Assembly (NCBI GenBank): GCA_900547995.1
Contig: URIY01000015.1
Coordinates: 1-35,216 of the forward strand
Source of the DNA: an uncultured Mycoplasmatota bacterium
GTDB taxonomy: Bacteria; Bacillota_I; Bacilli_A; RF39; UBA660
DNA length: 35,216 nt
Direction of reading: 5' to 3'
Below the pieces are notes generated by a model. That model saw only the letters and a list, made by a program, of their open reading frames with translations. It had not been told where the DNA came from and did no database searches. This document shows positions 17,205 to 23,871 of the stretch, piece by piece; position 1 is the first letter of the stretch; every line of letters begins with the position of its first letter. The position numbers and the translations under genes were made by a program.

Positions 17205-17237
17205 AAAAAATGACACAATATGATGTGTCTTTTTTTT
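17205..17237 (+). terminator. ftsZ terminator
   Basis: GACACA (17212-17217) pairs with TGTGTC (17224-17229); flanking A and T runs extend the stem across one mismatch, followed by eight T. Confidence 0.8.
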
Positions 17238-17257
17238 ATAATTAAAATGGTGATAAA

Positions 17258-18049
17258 ATGAAAATATATTTAGATTTAATAATGATTTTAAATTTTGTAT
17301 TTGATTTTTTATTATTACTTTCAGTATCAATCATATTAAGAAGAAACGTATCTATTAATAGACTTATTATAGGTGCCTTTATTGGAGGAATTAGTATATT
17401 ATTTCTTTTTATTAAAATAAATTCTTTTGAATTATTTATTTTCAAAATATTGATATCTATACTTATGGTTTTAATTTCATTTGGTTATAAAGATATAAGA
17501 TATTTTGGTAAGAATATATTATTTTTCTATATGGCAAGTATAATTTTAGGAGGTTTTTTATATTGCCTAAATATTCAATTTTCTTATAAAAATAATGGTC
17601 TTGTCTTTTTTCATCACGGACTTAGTATTAATTTTATCTTTTTAATCATATTTTCACCAATTATAATATATATTTATATAAAACAATGTAAAGAATTAAA
17701 AAATAATTATGCTAGTTATTATAAGGCTAATTTATATTTAGATAATAATTGTATTTTAAGATTAAATGCTTTTTTAGATACAGGAAATAAACTTATAGAT
17801 CCATATCAAAAAAGACCAATTATTTTAATAGATAAAAATGATTTAAAATTTAATTTAAAAGATTATAAAACAATTTTAGTCCCGTATGAAACAGTAAATG
17901 ATAAAGGCTTATTAAAATGTATTAAAGCAAATAAAATAGATATAGAGGGGGTAGGAATAAAAAAGAAATTTTTGGTAGGTATTATGGATGATAAAATTAG
18001 TATTGATGGTGTAAATTGTATTTTAAATTATAGATTATTGGAGGAATAA
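17258..18049 (+). CDS. spoIIGA: Sigma-E processing peptidase SpoIIGA
   Basis: SpoIIGA is the membrane aspartic protease that removes the pro-sequence from pro-sigma-E after asymmetric division, under control of forespore SpoIIR. The N-terminal half is hydrophobic with about five membrane segments (starting IYLDLIMILNFVFDFLLLL). The cytoplasmic C-terminal half has the catalytic motif FLDTGNKLIDP near residue 172, followed by RPIILID. At 263 residues it is slightly short of the usual 300. It is two bases from sigE, whose ribosome site lies inside its end. A GGTG at 17249-17252 serves the start. A TATAAT at 17237-17242 just before would give a very short leader; no Spo0A box was recognised. Confidence 0.93.
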   Translation: MKIYLDLIMILNFVFDFLLLLSVSIILRRNVSINRLIIGAFIGGISILFLFIKINSFELFIFKILISILMVLISFGYKDIRYFGKNILFFYMASIILGGFLYCLNIQFSYKNNGLVFFHHGLSINFIFLIIFSPIIIYIYIKQCKELKNNYASYYKANLYLDNNCILRLNAFLDTGNKLIDPYQKRPIILIDKNDLKFNLKDYKTILVPYETVNDKGLLKCIKANKIDIEGVGIKKKFLVGIMDDKISIDGVNCILNYRLLEE

Positions 18050-18051
18050 AA

Positions 18052-18744
18052 ATGTTAAAGAAATTTGTTGAATTAATATTAAAATTTATTCATAAAGAAA
18101 AAAGTATTTTTTTTGTAGGTAGTGCTGATAAATTGCCAGAGCCACTTTCTAGAGAAGAAGAAATGGAACTTGTTGATAAAGCAACAAATGGTGACGAAAT
18201 GGCTAAAAATAAACTTATAGAACATAATTTAAGATTAGTTGTTTTTTTATCTAAAAAATATGAAAATACAGGGCTTGATTTAGAAGATCTAGTTAGTATT
18301 GGAACAATCGGCTTAATTAAAGGTATAAATACATATAAACTTGATAAGAATATTAAACTTGCAACATATGCCTCAAGATGTATTGATAATGAAATACTTA
18401 TGTTTTTAAGAAAGAATAAAAAGAGAAAAAGTGAGGTAAGTTTTGAAGATAATCTTAGTTTTGACTCTGAAGGAAATGAACTTCATTTAGAGGATATTCT
18501 TGGCACAGAATCAGATGTTGTTACTAAAGGTATTGAAAATGAAACTGATAAAGGGCTTTTATATCAAGAAATAAATAAATTAAATCCTAGAGATAAACAA
18601 ATAATGGTTTTAAGGTATGGTCTTTATAATAATGAGGAAATGACTCAAAAAGATGTTGCTAATATGCTGGGTATTAGTCAGTCATATATATCTAGAATAG
18701 AGAAAAAAGTTATTAAAAGACTAAAAAATGTTGTTAAAAATTAA
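18052..18744 (+). CDS. sigE: Sporulation sigma factor sigma-E precursor
   Basis: Sigma-E directs the first mother-cell programme of sporulation. The 230 residues include region 2 (LRLVVFLSKKYENTGLDLEDLVSIG and ATYASRCIDNEILMFLR) and region 4 with the helix-turn-helix TQKDVANMLGISQSYISRIEKK. The first about 19-20 residues form an amphipathic basic helix, the membrane-binding pro-sequence, before FFVGSADKLPEPLS, which aligns with the mature start of Bacillus sigma-E; the pro-sequence looks about seven residues shorter than in B. subtilis. It is co-transcribed with its protease SpoIIGA. sigG, the next gene in Bacillus and Clostridium, is not here. Confidence 0.95.
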   Translation: MLKKFVELILKFIHKEKSIFFVGSADKLPEPLSREEEMELVDKATNGDEMAKNKLIEHNLRLVVFLSKKYENTGLDLEDLVSIGTIGLIKGINTYKLDKNIKLATYASRCIDNEILMFLRKNKKRKSEVSFEDNLSFDSEGNELHLEDILGTESDVVTKGIENETDKGLLYQEINKLNPRDKQIMVLRYGLYNNEEMTQKDVANMLGISQSYISRIEKKVIKRLKNVVKN

Positions 18745-18769
18745 TATCAAGTGGATGCTTGATATTTTT
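18743..18769 (+). terminator. spoIIGA-sigE terminator
   Basis: AATATCAAG (18743-18751) pairs perfectly with CTTGATATT (18758-18766) around TGGATG, then T residues. It overlaps the sigE stop codon. Confidence 0.85.
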
Positions 18770-18790
18770 GTTTAATAATTTTAATTTATT

Positions 18791-18799
18791 TGTTATAAT
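18791..18799 (+). promoter_or_regulatory. Extended -10 promoter of the 154-residue unknown gene
   Basis: TGTTATAAT at 18791-18799 is a full extended -10 box; a leader of about 60 bases follows. Confidence 0.6.
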
Positions 18800-18865
18800 T
18801 AAATTAGAAAAAAATTAAAATTAAATTATTATGAATAAATTTAGAAAGTAGACGATAGAACAAAT

Positions 18866-19330
18866 ATGAAAGAAAAACTTAGTATAAATGACTATGTATT
18901 TGTAATATATGAAGAAGATGTAATTAATTGTTATGTAATGTATAATTTTTATAAAATACAAATAACTAAATTTATAAATGGAAATAAAATTAAATCTGAA
19001 GAAGATAGTATTTATATAGAACTAGAGGGAAAAAGTAAAAATAATAATATTGGATATTTATGTTTTGATTTAAATAAAGGTATAAATTTTCTAAATAGTT
19101 TATCCGATAAACCAATTGAAATATCTAAATATATTTCTGAAATAGATGCTTTTATAGAAAGAGATAAGAGAAAATATATAGATTTTAATTTTTTAAATAA
19201 TAGATTTAGTGATATTTTTAAAAATCACTCTAGTATATGGGTTTCAAAAGTAGAAATGAATATTTTTTACTTTAAAATATGTTCACCTGATGGATTATTT
19301 TCTTTCTTTAAAGTTAATTTTAATAATTAA
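18866..19330 (+). CDS. Hypothetical protein, 154 residues
   Basis: I do not recognise this protein. It is acidic and rich in Ile, Asn, Lys and Phe, with no signal peptide, membrane segment or metal-binding cysteine pattern. The pattern of alternating hydrophobics (YVFVIYEED, IYIELEG, IGYLCFDL) suggests a small beta-rich domain, followed by a helical stretch and a final FKICSPDG..SFFKVNF strand pair. It has its own extended -10 promoter and terminator, so it is an independent transcription unit between sigE and pyk. The ribosome site is weak (GAAAG far upstream only), which lowers confidence in the exact start. Composition resembles its neighbours. It occupies the place sigG takes in Bacillus but has no sigma-factor features. 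Confidence 0.7.
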   Translation: MKEKLSINDYVFVIYEEDVINCYVMYNFYKIQITKFINGNKIKSEEDSIYIELEGKSKNNNIGYLCFDLNKGINFLNSLSDKPIEISKYISEIDAFIERDKRKYIDFNFLNNRFSDIFKNHSSIWVSKVEMNIFYFKICSPDGLFSFFKVNFNN

Positions 19331-19344
19331 ATATATTTTATATT

Positions 19345-19373
19345 AAAAATTAGATTAATTTCTAATTTTTTTT
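19345..19373 (+). terminator. Terminator of the 154-residue unknown gene
   Basis: AAAAATTAGA (19345-19354) pairs perfectly with TCTAATTTTT (19361-19370) around TTAATT, followed by T. Confidence 0.8.
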
Positions 19374-19403
19374 GTAAACTAAGTAAACTTTTGCATAAAT
19401 TAT

Positions 19404-19432
19404 TTGTTTATTAGCATTACTTATGGTACAAT
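19404..19432 (+). promoter_or_regulatory. pyk promoter
   Basis: TTGTTT (19404-19409), 17 bases, then extended -10 TGGTACAAT (19424-19432), 18 bases before the start codon. Confidence 0.6.
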
Positions 19433-19450
19433 TATAATAGGTGATAGTAT

Positions 19451-20863
19451 ATGAATAATACAAAAGTAGTAGTAACGATAGGACCTAATAGTTCTGATGA
19501 AAATACATTAAGAGAACTTTTTTGTAGTGGCATGGATGTTGCAAGAATTAATATGAGTTTTTGTACAAAGGAAGAATGCATTGATATTATTAATAAAGTT
19601 AATAAGTTAAATGGTGAATACTCTAAAAAAATTGCAACTATGATTGATTTAGATGGACCTAGAGTTAGGGTAAATAATATAGACGGAGGAGAAGCATATT
19701 TAGAAGAAGGAGACAAAATTCGTGTATATACGGATAATGTTTTAGGTGATAAAACAAAATTTTCTGTAAATTATGCGAATCTTACTAAAGATGTTAAAGT
19801 AAATGATTTAATAAAAATTGATGATGGAAAAATAACTTTAAAAATTATTGATATTGGTACTAATTATATTCTTTGCGAGGTTATTATTCCTGGAGTTATC
19901 AAAACAGGTAAAACAGTAAATGTGCCAGGAAGAAAATTAAATATTCCTTTTTTACAAGCAAAAGATAAAGAAACAGTTGAATTTGCTAGTGCCCATGGTA
20001 TTGACTTTTTATCTTTATCCTTTGTAAGAAATTCTGATGATGTTTTAAGTGTTACGGATATGCTTATTGAACTTGGTAATGATCATATGGAAGTACTTTC
20101 AAAGATTGAAAATAATGAGAGTTATGAAGATATTGATGAAATTCTAAAAATAAGTGATGGAGCTATTGTTGCTAGAGGAGATCTTGGTGTAGAAGTTCCA
20201 ATGGAAAATATTCCACTTATGCAAAAAAATATAATTAATAAATGTCATTTATTTGGTAAGGTTGTCATTGTTTCAACAGACTTTTTATCATCTATGGAAA
20301 ATGATATGATGCCAACTAGAGCTGAGGTTAGTGATGTTGCTAATGCAGTACTTGATGGTACTGATGCGATTATGTTATCAGGTGAAACAACAGTTGGGAA
20401 ACATCCTGTAGATGTTTTAAAGATAATGGAAAAAATTATTAAAGCAACAGAAACAGGTATGCCAAGTAAACATATAGAAGAAAATGCTGAACTTGACATG
20501 CAAGATATTACTGGTTCTGTAGCATATAGTGTAGCTGCATGTGCAAGTAAACTATCAGCAGTTGCTATTGTTACACCAACAATTAGTGGTTATACGGCCA
20601 AAAAAATTGGTAAATTACGTTCTAATTGCCCTGTCGTTGCCATTAGTCCAAGTATTGATACAGTTAAAAGTTTAGCTCTTCATTATGGAGTTCAACCTGT
20701 GTTATCGGATGGTATTGAGAACTTTGATGATATTATAAATATGGCACGCGATTGTACAAAGGCAATGATGAAGGTAAATGAAGGGGATAAAATAATAATT
20801 ACAGGTGGGTATCCTTTTAGTAAGGTAAAACATACTAATTTTATGAAAATAGAAGAATTATAA
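19451..20863 (+). CDS. pyk: Pyruvate kinase, atypical active site
   Basis: Pyruvate kinase makes ATP and pyruvate from PEP and ADP. The 470 residues have the standard A, B and C domains without the PEP-utiliser extension found in Bacillus. The PEP and metal residues are kept: Arg32, Asn34 and Ser36, Asp66, SKIEN, ARGDLGVE, and PTRAEVSDVANAVLDGTDAIMLSGET. Several near-invariant positions differ: NFSHG is NMSFC (His to Phe37), DTKGPEIR is DLDGPRVR (Thr67 to Leu, Lys68 to Asp, Glu71 to Arg), and TQMLESM is STDFLSSM. These lie at the nucleotide and monovalent-cation sites, so ion dependence or activity may differ. The frame is intact. It is 16 bases before the GH31 homologue and probably co-transcribed with it. 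Whether it is the housekeeping enzyme or a paralogue cannot be told from the window. Confidence 0.88.
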   Translation: MNNTKVVVTIGPNSSDENTLRELFCSGMDVARINMSFCTKEECIDIINKVNKLNGEYSKKIATMIDLDGPRVRVNNIDGGEAYLEEGDKIRVYTDNVLGDKTKFSVNYANLTKDVKVNDLIKIDDGKITLKIIDIGTNYILCEVIIPGVIKTGKTVNVPGRKLNIPFLQAKDKETVEFASAHGIDFLSLSFVRNSDDVLSVTDMLIELGNDHMEVLSKIENNESYEDIDEILKISDGAIVARGDLGVEVPMENIPLMQKNIINKCHLFGKVVIVSTDFLSSMENDMMPTRAEVSDVANAVLDGTDAIMLSGETTVGKHPVDVLKIMEKIIKATETGMPSKHIEENAELDMQDITGSVAYSVAACASKLSAVAIVTPTISGYTAKKIGKLRSNCPVVAISPSIDTVKSLALHYGVQPVLSDGIENFDDIINMARDCTKAMMKVNEGDKIIITGGYPFSKVKHTNFMKIEEL

Positions 20864-20879
20864 TAAAGAGGGTGTTAGT

Positions 20880-23273
20880 GTGAACACAATTAGTAAGCAA
20901 ATTGGTTTTGATTATGATAAATCAAAAGCATTAGATGAACAAATTATAAAGGGTGAAAAGTACCGCTTTACAGTACTTAGCGATATCTTAATTAGGATGG
21001 AGTATAGTGAAACAGGTATATTTGAAGATAGACCAACTCTTCTAGCCTCTAATAGAATTTTCCCTAATTTTAAATTTAATGTTACTGAAAATGAAACAAA
21101 ACTAATTATTCAAACTAAATATTTTAAACTAACATATAAAAAGAATAAACCATTTAAAGGTACAATGTTATTACCTGATTCTAATTTGAAAGTTGAACTT
21201 TTAAATACTAATAAAATATGGCACTACAATCATCCTGAAATTAGAAACTATGGAGCACCACTTAAAGTACTTGCAGATAAAAAAGGAAAAATTAGTTTTG
21301 GTAAAGGATTATATTCAAGTGATGGTTTTGTCTGTTTAGATGATTCTAAAACAGGTATTGTTTTACAAAATGGTGATGTTGAACAAAGAAGTAAGGATAC
21401 TTTAGATTTGTACTTATTTATGTATTTAAATGATTTTGGAGCCTGCTTAACTAATTATTTTAAACTAACTGGATATCCAGTTATGTTACCTAGATTTGCT
21501 CTTGGTAATTGGTGGAGTAGAGATATAAATTATACTGATGAAAATGCCTATGATTTAATAAAAGAATTTGATGAAAATGAAATACCAGTCTCTCTCTTAT
21601 TACTAAATCATGATTGGCATGTAAGTAGTTATAATAATCAAAATAATATTAAATCTGGATTTACTTTTGATTTATCTAAATTTACTAATCCATCTTCTTT
21701 TATAAATAATTTACATTCTAAAAATATTTGTTTAGGGCTTAGTATTGATCCAACAAGTGGTATATATCCTTATGAAAATAAATATAATGAATATAAAAAT
21801 TTTATACAAAGTAATGAAGAAGTCATACCTTTTAATGCCTTTTCGGGTCAAACGTATGTTGCATATTTTAATTTCTTAATTAAACCTTTGTTAGATATGG
21901 GTGTAGATGCTTTTTGGATAAATAATGATGATTTGACTAAAGAAGTACAAAATGTTATTAATATTTATCATAGTGCTAATGTTATGGGCTTAAATAAAAG
22001 AATAATGTTACTTACAGATAATGCTATGGTAGCGCCTCATAAATATCCTATCCTTTATTCAGGAAATTCCATTGTTAATTGGAATACCCTAAAAAAAATA
22101 CCTTTTCATAATTTAAGTGCAACTAATATTGGCGTTAGTTGGTGGAGTCATGATATAGGTGGCTTTTATAAAGGAATAGAAGACAATGAACTTTATACAA
22201 GGTTTGTTCAACTTGGAGTATTTAGTCCTATATTTAAATTTGGATCAGCAGGTGGAAAATATTATAAAAGAGAGCCATGGTTATGGGAAGTAAAAACATA
22301 TCGTATTGTTAAGGATTACTTGCAATTAAGACATCGTTTAATACCATATCTTTATACGGAAATGTATAAATATAGTAGATCAGGTATTCCTATTATTAAA
22401 CCTTTATATTATAAAACACCAAAAATGTATGATGATAATATGTATCGTAATGAATATTATTTTGGTAGTGAAATTTTTGTCGCTCCTATTATAAATAAAA
22501 AAGATAATGACATGAATAGAGTAATTCATAGGTTTTATTTACCTGAAGGTATTTGGTATGAATTTTTTTCAGGTAAGAAATTTATAGGTGGAAGAAGATA
22601 TTTATATTTTGTTAAAGATGAAGATTATCCAGTCTTTGTCAAAGCTGGAGGAATAGTTCCACTTTCTAATAATAACCTTAATGATATAAATGTTCCTCAA
22701 AATATGGAGATAATGCTTTTCCCAGGTCAAAGCAATACTTATAACTTGTATGAAGATGATGGTATCACATATAACTATCAAAATGGTAATTTTATTGTTA
22801 CATCAATTAATTATAAATATGAGAAAAATCATTATAATATAACTGTTGCTCCAATATCTGGTAGGGTAGGTATTATTCCAAACACACGTAATTATAAGTT
22901 TAGAATAAGAAATACAAATGAAGCAGAAAATATAACAGTAAATATTAATAAAATAGGAAGCACATATAATACATATCTTGATGAAAATGATTTAATTGTG
23001 GAAGTTAATAATGTACCAACAAATACATCTCTTGAAATAGATATTATGGGACAAAATATCAATATTGAAACTAATCGTATTATTAATGATGAAATTAGTT
23101 CAATATTAAATGATTTACAAATTGAAACAGAAATGAAAGAAAAAATAGATAAAATTATTTTCTCGGATTTACCTATTAAGAAAAAAAGAATTAATATTCG
23201 TAAATTACAACGTAAAGGATTAGAGATAAGATTTATGAATTTATTCTTAAAATTACTTGAATATGTTGAATAA
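20880..23273 (+). CDS. GH31-family glycosidase homologue lacking both catalytic aspartates
   Basis: This 797-residue protein has the GH31 (alpha-glucosidase/alpha-xylosidase) layout: N-terminal beta-sandwich, TIM barrel from about residue 205 (MPRFALGNWWSRD), SHDIGGF with ELYTRFVQLGVFSPIFK, C-terminal beta domains (EYYFGSEIFVAPI, YNLYEDDG) and a helical tail of about 80 residues. The nucleophile position, normally Asp in W-x-D, is Asn348 in FWINNDD; the acid/base position, normally Asp in W-S-G-D, is Asn396 in YSGN. Both substitutions are clear AAT codons and the frame is uninterrupted, so this looks like a maintained pseudo-glycosidase, perhaps sugar-binding or regulatory. No signal peptide, so cytoplasmic. 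Translation starts at GTG 20880 after GAGGGTG. It follows pyk directly. No terminator is seen after it. Confidence 0.88.
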   Translation: MNTISKQIGFDYDKSKALDEQIIKGEKYRFTVLSDILIRMEYSETGIFEDRPTLLASNRIFPNFKFNVTENETKLIIQTKYFKLTYKKNKPFKGTMLLPDSNLKVELLNTNKIWHYNHPEIRNYGAPLKVLADKKGKISFGKGLYSSDGFVCLDDSKTGIVLQNGDVEQRSKDTLDLYLFMYLNDFGACLTNYFKLTGYPVMLPRFALGNWWSRDINYTDENAYDLIKEFDENEIPVSLLLLNHDWHVSSYNNQNNIKSGFTFDLSKFTNPSSFINNLHSKNICLGLSIDPTSGIYPYENKYNEYKNFIQSNEEVIPFNAFSGQTYVAYFNFLIKPLLDMGVDAFWINNDDLTKEVQNVINIYHSANVMGLNKRIMLLTDNAMVAPHKYPILYSGNSIVNWNTLKKIPFHNLSATNIGVSWWSHDIGGFYKGIEDNELYTRFVQLGVFSPIFKFGSAGGKYYKREPWLWEVKTYRIVKDYLQLRHRLIPYLYTEMYKYSRSGIPIIKPLYYKTPKMYDDNMYRNEYYFGSEIFVAPIINKKDNDMNRVIHRFYLPEGIWYEFFSGKKFIGGRRYLYFVKDEDYPVFVKAGGIVPLSNNNLNDINVPQNMEIMLFPGQSNTYNLYEDDGITYNYQNGNFIVTSINYKYEKNHYNITVAPISGRVGIIPNTRNYKFRIRNTNEAENITVNINKIGSTYNTYLDENDLIVEVNNVPTNTSLEIDIMGQNINIETNRIINDEISSILNDLQIETEMKEKIDKIIFSDLPIKKKRINIRKLQRKGLEIRFMNLFLKLLEYVE

Positions 23274-23285
23274 TTATATTATAAT
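23257..23285 (+). promoter_or_regulatory. Promoter of the T-box/leuS operon
   Basis: TTGAAT (23257-23262), 17 bases, TATAAT (23280-23285). It overlaps the end of the GH31 gene; the start site would be near 23292, just before the T-box stem I. Confidence 0.7.
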
Positions 23286-23298
23286 AATTATTAATTAA

Positions 23299-23520
23299 GG
23301 CATTGAAAAAGAGTAGTAGTAATTAAATATTTGTATAGAAAAAAAGTGGCTTGATGAAAACTTAAAAATATTTATTATGAACTTACTTTGGAGCTTTATA
23401 TATGAAAATATATAACGTATGTCTGCGTTAAAGATTAAAGTGCATAAGATATTATGAATTAAGGTGGTACCACGGGTTTACTCGTCCTTAAATATAATGT
23501 CTTTTTGTTTTTTAGGAGGT
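23299..23520 (+). promoter_or_regulatory. Leucine T-box leader
   Basis: T-box leaders read uncharged tRNA. Stem I has an AGTA (23312-23315) opposite GAA (23379-23381), the loop-E pair of the specifier loop, followed by CTT (23382-23384, a Leu codon) and A. The T-box AAGGTGGTACCACGG is at 23461-23475; TGGT pairs with the ACCA end of tRNA-Leu. The antiterminator is clear: TTAAGG (23459-23464)/CCTTAA (23486-23491), the 7-base TGGTACC bulge, and ACGGG (23472-23476)/CTCGT (23481-23485). No terminator arm complementary to CGTCC follows, although T runs occur at 23502-23513. Instead TCCTTAAA (23485-23492) can pair with TTTAGGA (23511-23517), overlapping the AGGAGG ribosome site of the next gene. The downstream leuS agrees with the Leu specifier. 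Confidence 0.9.
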
Positions 23521-23523
23521 ATT

Positions 23524-23871
23524 ATGGATAAATTAATATGGTTTGTTGTTGTTTTTTTACTCATTTATTTATTTTATCTATTCTTTGTTATTTTAAGAAA
23601 GAAGAAATTAAGTAAATTTAAGAGTGGTGTTGAAGTAACTATTTTAGAGAAAAAGTATAAAGTTGATGTTGATAAAATAGGTATTAAGAAAATAGCCCAT
23701 GTAGTAGCGCTTACTAATGCTTTAATAATTGCGATAACATTTGTTATTATTGATTTTTTTAATAATATAATTATTAAATTAATGATGTCATTTGTTGTAC
23801 TTATGGTTTTAATATTTATAAGTTATAGTATAATTGGTAGAATACTTAGAAAGAAGGAAAAAAATGTATAA
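23524..23871 (+). CDS. Small membrane protein upstream of leuS
   Basis: This 115-residue protein is unrecognised. It has an N-terminal membrane segment (about residues 4-24), a basic stretch (RKKKLSKFK), a short soluble part (VEVTILEKKYKVDVDKIGIKKIAHVVA) and two further membrane segments (about 62-82 and 84-107), ending in a basic tail. By the positive-inside rule the central loop and tail face the cytoplasm. The start ATG 23524 has a perfect AGGAGGT at 23514-23520; a GTG at 23464 in the same frame lies inside the T-box core and is rejected. Its last 8 bases overlap leuS, so it is translationally coupled to leuS and is the first gene controlled by the leucine T-box. Confidence 0.8.
   Translation: MDKLIWFVVVFLLIYLFYLFFVILRKKKLSKFKSGVEVTILEKKYKVDVDKIGIKKIAHVVALTNALIIAITFVIIDFFNNIIIKLMMSFVVLMVLIFISYSIIGRILRKKEKNV

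Noticed and set aside
18831..18851. Six-codon upstream ORF before the 154-residue gene
   Set aside because: Short, AT-rich, no ribosome site; expected by chance.
23493..23498. TATAAT inside the T-box leader as an internal promoter
   Set aside because: No -35 or extended -10 at the right spacing; AT-rich linker.
23464..23523. GTG start of the small membrane protein inside the T-box
   Set aside because: These bases are the T-box/antiterminator core; ATG 23524 has a perfect AGGAGGT.
23834..23863. Earlier ATG for leuS
   Set aside because: No ribosome site, lies within the preceding gene, and adds residues not typical of LeuRS.
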